Assembly: GCA_028288585.1 (NCBI GenBank)
Contig: JAQBNL010000009.1
Location: forward strand, 1 to 41,695
From: Chitinophagaceae bacterium
GTDB taxonomy: Bacteria; Bacteroidota; Bacteroidia; Chitinophagales; Chitinophagaceae
Direction of reading: 5' to 3'
DNA: 41,695 bases
The notes beneath the pieces were generated by a model. It did no database searches, was not told the origin of the DNA, and saw only the letters and a list, made by a program, of their open reading frames with translations. Numbering within the stretch: position 1 is the first letter of the stretch; every line of letters begins with the position of its first letter. The position numbers were made by a program, and so were the translations under genes. Below, one piece after another: positions 32,693-41,201 of the stretch.

Positions 32693-33763
32693 ATGGTAAC
32701 ACCAAAATTTTTACAGGGAAAAACAACTTTCCACCAGGATATCAAAGCAAGAGTTCAGCAATATTTTTCAGAAGTAAAAAAACCTTCAACAGGGGATGTA
32801 AGCTTAATTGCAAAGGCTATCTTTTTTTGTATGGGCTATGTTTCTTTATACATACACCTTGTGTTTTTTACACCAGCATGGTGGCTTGCGTTTCCTGAAT
32901 GTGTTTTAATGGCAATGTTTACGGCAGCTATTGGATTTAACGTAATGCACGATGGCAATCATGGTAGTTTCAGCAGGTACAAACTGGTAAATAAAATCGC
33001 TGGTTTTTCTTTAAATTTTTTAGGAGCCAGCGCTATCATGTGGCATATGAAACACAATATTATTCATCATACTTATACAAATATTGAAGGTGTGGATGAT
33101 GACATTGAAGCAGGGCCATTGCTTAGGTTTACATCAGGAAAAAAAGCATTAAAAATTCATAAATTCCAGCACATCTATTTTTGGTTCTTATACAGCATGC
33201 TTCATATTATGTGGATATTTTTTACTGATTTCAAAAAATATTTTACAAAGAAGATAGGCAGTATTCCCATAAAAAAAATGAGTACAAGGGAACATATCTC
33301 CTTCTGGACTGCTAAAGTTCTTTACCTTTTTATGGTAGTAGCGCTTCCCATTTACCTGTTGGGATTCTTTACCTGGCTTACAGGGTTTTTAATAATAAGC
33401 ATGGTAACCGGGTTTATTATAAGCATAGTATTTCAATTGGCGCATACAGTTGAGCATACTGAATTTCCTTTGCCTGCAGAGCCTTCCGGTAAAATTGAAA
33501 ATGAATGGGCTATTCACCAGGTGGCAACCACTGCAAACTTTGCAACAGATAATAAAGTTATTAGCTGGTTAGTAGGCGGATTAAACTTCCAGATAGAACA
33601 TCATTTATTTCCAAAAATTTCTCATATACATTACCCTGCTATAAGTAAAATTATAAAGCAGGTATGTAAAGAGCACGGTATTCAATACAACGAATTCAGG
33701 AAGATGCGCCATGCAATTATTTCGCATTATTTCTATATGAGAAGACTCGGGCAACCGGCATAA
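32693..33763 (+). CDS. fatty acid desaturase (acyl-lipid/acyl-CoA type)
   Basis: Encodes 356 residues, a membrane di-iron desaturase. The three histidine boxes are clear: HDGNH (86-90), HNIIHH (121-126) and QIEHHLF (around 300-306). About four TM helices are visible, including FFCMGYVSLYIHLVFFTPAW and FTWLTGFLIISMVTGFIIS. The NFQIEHHLFP box places it with linoleoyl-CoA/delta-6-type desaturases rather than the delta-9 acyl-CoA group. It introduces double bonds into membrane lipids, likely adjusting fluidity. It converges with the Nudix gene, with four bases between the stops. Confidence 0.9.
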   Translation: MVTPKFLQGKTTFHQDIKARVQQYFSEVKKPSTGDVSLIAKAIFFCMGYVSLYIHLVFFTPAWWLAFPECVLMAMFTAAIGFNVMHDGNHGSFSRYKLVNKIAGFSLNFLGASAIMWHMKHNIIHHTYTNIEGVDDDIEAGPLLRFTSGKKALKIHKFQHIYFWFLYSMLHIMWIFFTDFKKYFTKKIGSIPIKKMSTREHISFWTAKVLYLFMVVALPIYLLGFFTWLTGFLIISMVTGFIISIVFQLAHTVEHTEFPLPAEPSGKIENEWAIHQVATTANFATDNKVISWLVGGLNFQIEHHLFPKISHIHYPAISKIIKQVCKEHGIQYNEFRKMRHAIISHYFYMRRLGQPA

Positions 33764-33767
33764 AATA

Positions 33768-34232
33768 TCAGCCAAGAAGTTTTTCAATCAATTCATCTAT
33801 CAGGGCTGCCTGCGATGGATTGATTTTTAGTTTGGCCACATCTGCAGAAAACCACTCGCCTTTATCAACTTCAGGGAAAGATAAAGATTTACCCGTTTTG
33901 GGAGGCCACTCAATAGTGACGAACGATTTGCATTGTATAACTAAGGATTCCATATCATTTTCTACTGCCCATGCATATACGGTTTTACCTGATTTTAGTT
34001 TTACAGGAGAAAGCTCAATAAAATCTCCTGAAATATTGACTCCCGTTTCTTCTTCAAATTCTCTTATGGCTGCCTCTAATGCTTTTTCCCCGTCAGTGAA
34101 TTCACCTTTTGGTATTGACCATGCACCTGCATCTTTCTTCTTCCAGAATGGCCCGCCGGGATGCACAAGAAATACCTGCAAGGCATTATTATTGTTTTTA
34201 TACAAAAGAATTCCTGCGCTTTTACTGGTCAT
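33768..34232 (-). CDS. Nudix hydrolase
   Basis: Encodes 154 residues. The Nudix box is exact: G43-x5-E49-x7-R57-E58-F59-x-E61-E62-x-G64-V65 (GEFTDGEKALEAAIREFEEE...). SAGILLYKNN and VFLVHPGGPFWKKKDAGAWSIPKG precede it, as in diadenosine tetraphosphate-like or mutT-related Nudix proteins. It hydrolyses a nucleoside diphosphate linked to an unknown moiety. It converges with the desaturase gene. Confidence 0.93.
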   Translation of the reverse strand: MTSKSAGILLYKNNNNALQVFLVHPGGPFWKKKDAGAWSIPKGEFTDGEKALEAAIREFEEETGVNISGDFIELSPVKLKSGKTVYAWAVENDMESLVIQCKSFVTIEWPPKTGKSLSFPEVDKGEWFSADVAKLKINPSQAALIDELIEKLLG

Positions 34233-34340
34233 TTTTGTCTAAAAATAATTAACATTTTGTACCCTGCTTTTTTAGCTTTAAAAGCATCTTTCTTATGCTT
34301 TAATTGTTGTTAAAACCATTTTTATAAACCGGCCGGACTT

Positions 34341-34348
34341 TAATTTTG
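34341..34348 (+). promoter_or_regulatory. -7 box (TAATTTTG) of the first S41 protease gene
   Basis: An exact TAnnTTTG match, 32 bases before ATG 34381. The -33 element is unclear. Confidence 0.45.
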
Positions 34349-34380
34349 CACGTATATCTATCAAGAATAAAACACCGATT

Positions 34381-35790
34381 ATGCTATTCAAAATTAATCG
34401 TTTACTACCGGTTATTATAGTTGCATTAAGTTCTATAGTAGCTTGTAAAAAAACGCAGGACGTACCATCTACCGCAACACCAACGCCTACACCAATCCCT
34501 GTTGCAGTAACAACTGACCCCCAATTGATAAAGGATTCAGTACTTCTTTACACTAAAGATGTATATCTATGGTATAACCAGATTCCATCATTATTTAATC
34601 CAAGAAGTTATACTGACCCTGTAGAGATAATGACGGCTATCCGCCAATACAGTATTGAACCTGGGTTTAGTGCTCCTGTTGATCGCTGGAGTTTTGCAAT
34701 GAAAAAAACTGAATGGGATAATTTAAGCGGGGGATTAGGCTCAACATTTAGTGCAACCAATGCAGCCAGCGGGGATTTTGGATTAGGTATATTTTTTTTA
34801 ACTGAAGGAGACCTGAGAGTAAAATCTGTGGAAAGAGAATCTCCCGCAGGGCAGGCTGGTATCCGCCGCAGCTGGAGGATAACTAAGATAAATGGAAGTA
34901 CAAATATTACAACTTCTAATTCCACTTTTATTATAGACAATGTTTTTAATGGCACACAAACCACTTTTACTTTTATCAAGCCTGACGGAACAAGTGTTGA
35001 TATTACATTAAATGCAGCTCATTATAAAGAGCACCCTGTTTATCTTGATAGTGTTTATACAATCAATTCTAAAAAAATAGGATACCTCGTTTTTAATTCA
35101 TTTTTGGGTGATACAGTAGAAATCAATAATGAATTTAATCGTGTATTCAGCAACTTTGCTTCTCAAAATGTTGCTGATGTAGTAATTGACCTCAGGTATA
35201 ATGGGGGTGGATATGTATCCCTTCAGGAAAAATTAGCCAATTATCTTATTAACGCATCTGGCAATAATAACCTTATGATGAAACAACAGTACAACGATAA
35301 AAATTCAGCATATAACAGCAGTACCTATTTCAAAAAACTGGGTTCATTAAATTTGAGCCGGGTGTTTTTTATTGTAACTAATGGTACAGCATCTGCCAGC
35401 GAATTACTCATTAATAATTTAAAGCCATACATGGATGTAAAATTGATCGGCCCAACCAATACACATGGCAAACCTGTGGGCTTCTTCCCTATTCCTGTTG
35501 GTGATTGGTATATTTTCCCGGTATCTTTTAGATCTACGAATAAAAATGGAGAAGGAAATTATTTTAATGGATTCCCGGTTAACGCACAGGTAAATGATGG
35601 GTTGAGTAAAGATTGGGGTGATGTAACAGAATCGTGTTTGGCAAGCGCTGTAAAATATATTACCGGCGGTGCCTTTAGAACACAGGGAGAAACTTACCAG
35701 GAACAGTTACCACAAGTTAAGCAAAGCAATTCAGTACTGGATGAACCATCGTTTAAAGGAATGGTAGAAACCAGGAGGTTATCAAAATAA
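34381..35790 (+). CDS. S41-family PDZ protease lipoprotein, copy 1
   Basis: Encodes 469 residues. MLFKINRLLPVIIVALSSIVAC is a lipoprotein signal (Cys22), followed by a Thr/Pro tether (ATPTPTPIP). A helical N-domain with YTKDVYLWYNQIPSLFNPRSY precedes a PDZ region (SVERESPAGQAGIRRSWRITKINGS). The C-terminal tail-specific protease domain has VVIDLRYNGGGYVS, the nucleophile motif TASASE (Ser338) and NTHGKPVG (likely the general-base Lys). It probably processes or degrades envelope proteins. It is followed 78 bases later by a paralogue on the same strand, a tandem duplication. Confidence 0.92.
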   Translation: MLFKINRLLPVIIVALSSIVACKKTQDVPSTATPTPTPIPVAVTTDPQLIKDSVLLYTKDVYLWYNQIPSLFNPRSYTDPVEIMTAIRQYSIEPGFSAPVDRWSFAMKKTEWDNLSGGLGSTFSATNAASGDFGLGIFFLTEGDLRVKSVERESPAGQAGIRRSWRITKINGSTNITTSNSTFIIDNVFNGTQTTFTFIKPDGTSVDITLNAAHYKEHPVYLDSVYTINSKKIGYLVFNSFLGDTVEINNEFNRVFSNFASQNVADVVIDLRYNGGGYVSLQEKLANYLINASGNNNLMMKQQYNDKNSAYNSSTYFKKLGSLNLSRVFFIVTNGTASASELLINNLKPYMDVKLIGPTNTHGKPVGFFPIPVGDWYIFPVSFRSTNKNGEGNYFNGFPVNAQVNDGLSKDWGDVTESCLASAVKYITGGAFRTQGETYQEQLPQVKQSNSVLDEPSFKGMVETRRLSK

Positions 35791-35868
35791 CTAATAATTG
35801 TACAAGTCATACTAAGCAACCCCGATTAACGTTTCTTCGTATATTTAGATATTAAAAACCAACCCAAA

Positions 35869-37266
35869 ATGCAATCTAAAAATAACAGGTTTCTACTGAT
35901 ACTAATTTTTGCTCTCAGTGTTTTTACTTCATGTCAAAAAGATCCTTACAGTGCAGGTGTATCACCTACCCCTACTCCAACACCTACTGTTTCTGCTGAG
36001 GATAGAATGAAAGATACTGTACTGCTTGATACCAGGGATATTTATTTATGGTATAATCAAATTCCTTCCAGCTTTAATCCAAGATCATATGCAGATCCTG
36101 ATAAAATTATGCAGGCCATACGCCCTTATAGTATAGAGCCCACTTTTTCTGCTTCTACTCCTGTGGATCACTTTAGTTTTGCTGTAACCCAGGCAGAATG
36201 GAATAATGTAAGTACTGGTATTTCCGGTGACTTTGGTATCAGCGTTTTCTTTTTTAACAGCCCCACTGTTACTACCGATTTGCGGGTTAAATATGTTGAA
36301 AGCGAATCACCCGCAGGAAAGGCAGGAGTTAAAAGAGGGTGGAGAATAACACAGATTAATGGAAGTACAAATATTAATGCAGCGGATCAAACCAGTTTAA
36401 ATGCAGTTGTTGCTGCAGTTTTTAATAGTACCAGCACTTCATTTACTTTTTTAAAACCTGATGGAAGCAGCGTTAATTTAACCTTAAATGCTGCCAACTA
36501 TCAAACCCATCCGGTAATGGCAGATTCAACCTATACCATAGGCGCTAAAAAAATCGGTTATATGGTTTTAAATTCTTTCCTTGGTGATCAGCCCGCCATT
36601 ACCAATGAACTTACCCGTGTTTTTAATCGCTTTGCTACTGACGGTGTAAATGATGTGGTAATTGATCTTAGGTATAATGGCGGTGGTTATGTATCATTGG
36701 CGGAAACACTTAGTAACTTCCTGGCTCCCTCATCAGCAACAGGAAACCTTATGATGAAGCAACAGTACAATGATAAATACACCCAATATAACGTTACTAC
36801 CAATTTTAATAAACGAGGCTCGGTAAGTTTGCCCCGTGTATTCTTTATCGTGAGCAGCAGCACAGCATCTGCAAGTGAGCTTGTTATTAATAGTTTAACT
36901 CCTTTTATGGATGTAAAATTAATCGGGCGGAATAATACATATGGTAAACCTGTTGGTTTCTTTGCTATCCCTGTTGGCAGTTGGTTTATCTTTCCTGTTT
37001 CGTTTAAAACAGTTAATAAAGATGGCAAAAGTGATTATTATAATGGATTTACACCCGATGCTATTGTAGCAGATGGCCTTGATAAAAATTGGGGAGATAT
37101 TACAGAAACAAGTTTAGCAAGTGCAATAAAATATATAACAACCGGTGCATTCAGGTTAGGGTCAGAGCCTGTTTACACGGAGTTACCGCAAATTACAAAG
37201 GCAAATGCATTGTTAGACGCACATACATTTAAAGGAACAGTTACAATAAATAAGATATTTAAATAG
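35869..37266 (+). CDS. S41-family PDZ protease lipoprotein, copy 2
   Basis: Encodes 465 residues, colinear with the copy just upstream. MQSKNNRFLLILIFALSVFTSC is a lipoprotein signal (Cys22), then a Thr/Pro tether (SPTPTPTPTVS). LDTRDIYLWYNQIPSSFNPRSYADP, a PDZ part with VESESPAGKAGVKRGWRITQINGS, VVIDLRYNGGGYVSLAETL, the nucleophile TASASE and NNTYGKPVGFF all match copy 1. Differences are concentrated in the signal region, a Ser/Thr-rich part of the PDZ domain (NAADQTSLNAVV) and the C-terminus, so the copies may differ in substrate. Likely envelope proteolysis. Confidence 0.92.
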   Translation: MQSKNNRFLLILIFALSVFTSCQKDPYSAGVSPTPTPTPTVSAEDRMKDTVLLDTRDIYLWYNQIPSSFNPRSYADPDKIMQAIRPYSIEPTFSASTPVDHFSFAVTQAEWNNVSTGISGDFGISVFFFNSPTVTTDLRVKYVESESPAGKAGVKRGWRITQINGSTNINAADQTSLNAVVAAVFNSTSTSFTFLKPDGSSVNLTLNAANYQTHPVMADSTYTIGAKKIGYMVLNSFLGDQPAITNELTRVFNRFATDGVNDVVIDLRYNGGGYVSLAETLSNFLAPSSATGNLMMKQQYNDKYTQYNVTTNFNKRGSVSLPRVFFIVSSSTASASELVINSLTPFMDVKLIGRNNTYGKPVGFFAIPVGSWFIFPVSFKTVNKDGKSDYYNGFTPDAIVADGLDKNWGDITETSLASAIKYITTGAFRLGSEPVYTELPQITKANALLDAHTFKGTVTINKIFK

Positions 37267-37288
37267 ACAACATACTGTATTGTAAAAT

Positions 37289-37317
37289 TGTCCCGTCTTT
37301 TATAGCGGGACATTTTT
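37289..37317 (+). terminator. intrinsic terminator after the S41 proteases
   Basis: TGTCCCG (37289-37295) pairs with CGGGACA (37306-37312), followed by TTTTT. It lies just after the stop at 37266 and before the convergent small gene ending at 37321. Confidence 0.8.
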
Positions 37318-37320
37318 ATT

Positions 37321-37602
37321 TCAGGATTTTTTTCTTTTTCTTTTGTATGTATGCCTGCTGTACTTTGTTTTATTTACTGCAGTAACAGCCTGCGTTTTTG
37401 AAACTACTTTTACAGGTGTGATTTTAATTTGTGTTGAATCTGATATAACTTTCTTATGAATCAGTACATCAGCTTTAGCTGATTTCTCTTTAGCATCTTT
37501 ATCTTTTATCGCCTTATCTATATTGTCTTTAACGGTTTGTGAAGAGGCGCTGAGGGAAACCATAGTGACTGTAATTAACAGCGTAAAAAATTTCTTTTTC
37601 AT
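37321..37602 (-). CDS. small secreted lysine-rich protein, unknown
   Basis: Encodes 93 residues: a signal peptide (MKKKFFTLLITVTMVSLSASS) then a charged, low-complexity mature part (IDKAIKDKDAKEKSAKAD..., and a very basic end KYSRHTYKRKRKKS). No domain recognised. The signal peptide and clean ATG argue that it is real. Confidence 0.6.
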   Translation of the reverse strand: MKKKFFTLLITVTMVSLSASSQTVKDNIDKAIKDKDAKEKSAKADVLIHKKVISDSTQIKITPVKVVSKTQAVTAVNKTKYSRHTYKRKRKKS

Positions 37603-37677
37603 AGTATATAAATTGCTTGTATAAATTTAGACGAATACTAATCCAAAAGTTTAAGGCAAAATAATATTGTGAAATCT

Positions 37678-38013
37678 TTATTGCTTTTCCATCGCAACAA
37701 AATCTTCCCTCACAGGCATAAAGCAATCTATTACCTTGCATTGGGTAATAGCTTTTCCTGTGTGGAGTGTATCAGGAGGAATATAAGCCGCCATGCCCGG
37801 AAGCAAAATTTGTACTTCTCCATTTACATTAAATTCCAGTTCTCCTTCTATTAAAAGCGTCCATTGCTCATGCGGATGTTTGTGTTCAGGTAAAATGGTT
37901 CCTTCATCAACTATTATTTGACCGAATGTTAATTGCTCCCAATGAAAGAATGAGCCATTGATTCCATCCCATATCTTTAATTTGTTTTTTGCATTGAAGT
38001 TGAAGAAAGGCAT
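37678..38013 (-). CDS. cupin-domain protein
   Basis: Encodes 111 residues, a single small cupin. Motif 1 is seen as GTILPEHKHPHEQWTLLIEGELEF (the G-x5-HxH-x3,4-E-x6-G pattern), with metal-ligand His, His and Glu; motif 2 is the PGMAAYIPPDTLHTG segment. Small cupins of this type bind a metal and may be isomerases, dioxygenases or sensors; the activity is not predictable. Its start codon lies 55 bases from the preferred start of a divergently oriented GNAT gene. Confidence 0.88.
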   Translation of the reverse strand: MPFFNFNAKNKLKIWDGINGSFFHWEQLTFGQIIVDEGTILPEHKHPHEQWTLLIEGELEFNVNGEVQILLPGMAAYIPPDTLHTGKAITQCKVIDCFMPVREDFVAMEKQ

Positions 38014-38068
38014 AATGATTTTTTCAGCTAATGTAAGAGATGTTTGGGATAAAGATTTATTTTGTAAT

Positions 38069-38620
38069 ATGCTTTATGCAACAGAAGTAACTACGGATGA
38101 TGAATTGCTCCAGGTACATGTACTGAACCGCGAAAATCTGAAAGGCAATCTATCACTTGAGGAGCAGGAAGAGCAGGGTTTTGTTACCTGGCTGTATCCC
38201 GTTTCTTTATTGCAGCAGATGCATGAAATTGCGCCCAGCATAATTGTAAAAGAACATGACAGGGTTGTTGGCTATGCATTGGTAACACCCATAGAGGCAG
38301 GCAGCTTTCATCCTGACCTGCAGACGATGATAGATAATCTTGAAACACTTGATTATAAAGAAAAGCCTCTCTCCTCTTATTCATACTACATCATGGGACA
38401 GGTTTGTATTGATAAAGATCATCGTGGTAAAGGAATTTTCAACATGTTGTTTCAAAAGCATAAGGAATTGTATAGTGATACATATGAATTGCTGGTTACA
38501 GAAATATCAACAACAAATTACCGCTCTCAAAAAGCGCATGAGAAAGTTGGCTTTACTACCATACATACCTACAGTGATGTGTTGGATGAATGGAATGTTG
38601 TGGTTTGGGATTGGAGATAG
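38069..38620 (+). CDS. GNAT-family N-acetyltransferase
   Basis: Encodes 183 residues from ATG 38069. The fold is recognisable by an N-terminal MLYATEVTTDDELLQVHVLN and EHDRVVGYALVTP, then the acetyl-CoA-binding strand and loop YIMGQVCIDKDHRGKGIFNMLFQ (R/Q-x-x-G-x-G/A), and NYRSQKAHEKVGFTTI. It transfers an acetyl group to an unknown amine. ATG 38015 is in frame but would start one base from the divergent cupin ATG, leaving no room for promoters; the internal ATG is preferred, though not certain. Confidence 0.85.
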   Translation: MLYATEVTTDDELLQVHVLNRENLKGNLSLEEQEEQGFVTWLYPVSLLQQMHEIAPSIIVKEHDRVVGYALVTPIEAGSFHPDLQTMIDNLETLDYKEKPLSSYSYYIMGQVCIDKDHRGKGIFNMLFQKHKELYSDTYELLVTEISTTNYRSQKAHEKVGFTTIHTYSDVLDEWNVVVWDWR

Positions 38621-38676
38621 AATTAATAATTATCCCTGATTAAGTATATTTATTTCTAACAAATTACCTGAGATCA

Positions 38677-39276
38677 ATGAATAAAAACCTTAATCTTTTA
38701 TTTATACTATGCGTTTCATTTTTTTACACTTCTGCACAGAATAAAACCTACAGGGATTCGATACTTACGTACCAGCAGAATTATATCAATACACATGAAG
38801 TAGTTGGTAAAAACGATAGAAAGTTTCTTAATTTTTATGATATTGATGAAAGCTATCGTGTGGTTGCTTCTTTTAAAAGAATTATTGATACAGCAGGCTT
38901 TGATATGAATACTTCATCCGGTATGAAGAAAAAATATTTTAAGTATGGCCTGCTTACTTTTAAACTGCATGATTCCGTCCTGCATTTATATGTTTACCAG
39001 TCAGCAACTTTAATGAAGCAGGAAAAACTGAAAGACTATTTATTTGTACCATTCGGTGATGCCACATCAGGATTTGAGAGTTACGGCGGCGGACGCTACA
39101 TGGAATTTTATATTCCTGACATAAAAAAGAATAAAGTTATTCTTGATTTTAATAAAGCCTATAATCCTTATTGCGCTTATACTACGGGATTTAATTGTCC
39201 TATTCCGCCAATGGAAAATTTATTAAAAGTTCCTGTACCTGCAGGTGAGAAAAATTATGGGAAGCCGGTACATTAA
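38677..39276 (+). CDS. DUF1684 secreted protein
   Basis: Encodes 199 residues with a signal peptide (LNLLFILCVSFFYTSAQ). The mature part shows DUF1684 features: YRDSILTYQQNYINTHEVVGKNDRKFLNFYDID, VASFKRI, GLLTFKLHDSVLHLYVYQS, KDYLFVPFGDATSGFESYGGGRYMEFYIPD, and the conserved DFNKAYNPYCAYTTGFNCPIPP at the end, where Asn, Pro and Cys are well conserved. Function unknown; widespread in Bacteroidota. Confidence 0.92.
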   Translation: MNKNLNLLFILCVSFFYTSAQNKTYRDSILTYQQNYINTHEVVGKNDRKFLNFYDIDESYRVVASFKRIIDTAGFDMNTSSGMKKKYFKYGLLTFKLHDSVLHLYVYQSATLMKQEKLKDYLFVPFGDATSGFESYGGGRYMEFYIPDIKKNKVILDFNKAYNPYCAYTTGFNCPIPPMENLLKVPVPAGEKNYGKPVH

Positions 39277-39278
39277 AA

Positions 39279-39467
39279 TCATTTTACCAAATTTTTGGTT
39301 GAGCACTTTTTAGCGGCACTGGTATAACGAAAGAAGAAATAAGATCCCACCATATAAATTCCCGCATCTATCCATGCTTTAGCAGGATTACCTTTTAAAA
39401 AATATGCAGAAGCAATGATTAGTGTTGCAAATACCAGGGCGGCTACAATTGGTTTAGAGATTTTCAT
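39279..39467 (-). CDS. very small two-TM membrane protein
   Basis: Encodes 62 residues: MKISKPIVAALVFATLIIASAYFLKG (first TM), a short loop (NPAKAWIDAG), and IYMVGSYFFFRYTSA (second TM), ending in a basic tail. The ATG and the hydrophobic pattern look genuine. No family is recognised. It converges with DUF1684, with two bases between. Confidence 0.6.
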   Translation of the reverse strand: MKISKPIVAALVFATLIIASAYFLKGNPAKAWIDAGIYMVGSYFFFRYTSAAKKCSTKNLVK

Positions 39468-39521
39468 AATTTATTTTTAATGATAAAAAGAAAATGATTT
39501 AACGAAGCTATTCTAAATAAA

Positions 39522-40622
39522 TCATTGTGCAAGCTTTCTGTCTTTTTTTAAACCCTGCTTTGATTTCCATGCCAGCTCTTCAAACTTTAAATATGTATTA
39601 AAGAATGGCAGCATCTCGTTCAATGTCCTTCCATCGTCTGTAAGTATTTTACTGCCATGAGTTCCGATGTATTCTTCAGCATAATGAGCGATGCCCCGTT
39701 TTTCCAGCTTTTTGCTGAACAGTAAACAGGTTATTGGAATATGCCTGAACTCATCGTTTCTGCCCCAGTCAAATTTTATGGCTTTAAGTTTACGCAAACT
39801 ATCTGCATACCTGTCCAGCATGTATATTGGTGAATTCTTCTTCCATAATTCCAACACCTTACTGTTTGTTACAACGCTATCTCCACTATATGTATAAGGC
39901 AGGTCAGCATAAAAAGGAGGTTTGGAGGGATTGGGTGAGTAAGCCCGGCCTATTGCAATTAAAATATTGGCAAAAAAATCATTGCCTCCAAGTAATTCAT
40001 CTTTTGTTTTTATCTGTTGCACTCTTTTGTAGGCTTCATTACCTGGTCCAAATTCTTCGGCCAGGCCAAGCACTGCGGGGCTGAATGCATATACAGAAGA
40101 GAACACACCGGGAAACAACATTCCTGCTTTTATTGCGCCATGCCCGCCCATTGAATGTCCGCTGATACCACGACTGTCCCTGTTGGGGATCGTTCTAAAA
40201 TGTTCGTCAACATAGTTCACCACATCCTTAGCTGTAAAATCTGCCCAGTTGCCGGTAAGCGTAGAGTTGGTATAAAAGCTGCCCCGGTACAACGTATACT
40301 CATTTGGCATAACCACAATAACAGGTCTTATTTTTCCACTGTTGATCCCTTTGTCCAATACCTGGTCAAAATGATCAGATGCTATCAGCAGACTGTCGCT
40401 CCAGTAAAAGCCATGCAAATAATAAATAACAGGATAGCGGTTTGTTGTTTCATCGTAATGCGGCGGAAGGTAAATGGTTACTCTCCTAACCGGATTTTCG
40501 CCTCCGGTATTTTGTAAGGATGGGGAGTTGATGTGGGCAACAATAATTTTTCCTTTATTGTTTTGTGAGTAGCCTAAACAGAAAGTTTGGAGAAGAAAAA
40601 ATAAAAGAAAGAAATTTTTCAT
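39522..40622 (-). CDS. secreted alpha/beta-hydrolase (esterase D-like)
   Basis: Encodes 366 residues. The signal peptide MKNFFLLFFLLQTFCLGYSQ is followed by VTIYLPPHYDE..RYPVIYYLHGFYWSD (oxyanion hole HG, near 70) and the nucleophile elbow GISGHSMGGHGAIKAG with Ser157. The family is the PF00756 esterase/antigen 85-like group, which includes ferric-siderophore esterases, carbohydrate esterases and S-formylglutathione hydrolase. With a signal peptide, a periplasmic carbohydrate or siderophore esterase is more likely. A 250-base spacer with repeats separates it from the TA-like pair upstream. Confidence 0.9.
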   Translation of the reverse strand: MKNFFLLFFLLQTFCLGYSQNNKGKIIVAHINSPSLQNTGGENPVRRVTIYLPPHYDETTNRYPVIYYLHGFYWSDSLLIASDHFDQVLDKGINSGKIRPVIVVMPNEYTLYRGSFYTNSTLTGNWADFTAKDVVNYVDEHFRTIPNRDSRGISGHSMGGHGAIKAGMLFPGVFSSVYAFSPAVLGLAEEFGPGNEAYKRVQQIKTKDELLGGNDFFANILIAIGRAYSPNPSKPPFYADLPYTYSGDSVVTNSKVLELWKKNSPIYMLDRYADSLRKLKAIKFDWGRNDEFRHIPITCLLFSKKLEKRGIAHYAEEYIGTHGSKILTDDGRTLNEMLPFFNTYLKFEELAWKSKQGLKKDRKLAQ

Positions 40623-40663
40623 CGTTATATTGTATGAACCATAAATCTAATTGATTGTGGAAA

Positions 40664-40711
40664 GGCAGCCAAGGAAATTGCCTTGAGACATACAACATTT
40701 AGAAAGCTGCC
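40664..40711. repeat. two-stem structure upstream of the esterase gene
   Basis: GGCAGC (40664-40669) is inverted as GCTGCC (40706-40711), and immediately inside it CAAGG (40670-40674) pairs with CCTTG (40681-40685). The following 120 bases (40712-40830) are clearly richer in GC than flanking DNA. This resembles a REP-like spacer element. A 60-codon minus-strand frame crosses it but lacks a start. Confidence 0.5.
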
Positions 40712-40828
40712 CCCGCCTGATCTCTGACCAGCAGGACGAAAAGATGTTGGTCTGTAAATATTTTGCCGTTGTCGGAGTTCCAGACGGCGGCTTTACCGGT
40801 TGAAGGTGGAACACCTAAGATGGCAGAA

Positions 40829-40851
40829 ATTTTATGATACCAGCGATAGCG
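40829..40851 (+). repeat. direct repeat, left copy (flanking the DUF433-DUF5615 pair)
   Basis: ATTTTATGATAC followed by CAGC and GATAGCG. A second copy in the same orientation lies at 41509-41531, identical at 20 of 23 positions. Confidence 0.55.
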
Positions 40852-40874
40852 AACCTGGAAGAGACTAAGTTGGA

Positions 40875-41201
40875 TCAAGAAATTATTTCTAATTTTATTT
40901 TAGGATCAGTAATCAAGACCTGTTTTATTTTATCCACTAATTGCAGGATGGTTTCGTAGTTATTATCAACAACATTTAAAATAATAAACCCGGTTGAATA
41001 TTTTTCCAGGTTCTGTTGATACTGCAAATTCTTATCCGAGGTAAGTAAATAATCAAATCCATCTTTTTGCATTGCGTTAATCAGTTCGCCATTTTCTAAC
41101 GCATTCCAACCTTTATCTGTTACTGTGTAAATTTCACAAATATCCTGTAACCGGTATTTTAGTTTTACCGGTAGATTCTCATCAAGCAGAACTTTTTTCA
41201 T
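40875..41201 (-). CDS. DUF5615 PIN-like protein (toxin-like)
   Basis: Encodes 108 residues from ATG 41201. MKKVLLDENLPVKLKYRL is the DUF5615/Mut7-C PIN-like N-terminus (Asp7, Glu8), and DGFDYLLTSDKNLQYQQN carries the second acidic site (Asp56). These PIN-like folds are putative ribonucleases and occur as the second gene after a DUF433 protein in toxin-antitoxin-like pairs. Its start overlaps the DUF433 coding sequence by 20 bases (41182-41201), implying translational coupling. Nuclease activity is inferred from family only. Confidence 0.85.
   Translation of the reverse strand: MKKVLLDENLPVKLKYRLQDICEIYTVTDKGWNALENGELINAMQKDGFDYLLTSDKNLQYQQNLEKYSTGFIILNVVDNNYETILQLVDKIKQVLITDPKIKLEIIS

Noticed and set aside
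34608-34979. 123-codon minus-strand frame opposite the first S41 protease
   Set aside because: Antisense shadow of a clearly conserved protease gene.
40875-41201. Frameshifted continuation of the DUF5615 gene into the GC-rich spacer
   Set aside because: The protein is already full length for its family, so the overlapping downstream frame is not needed to complete it.
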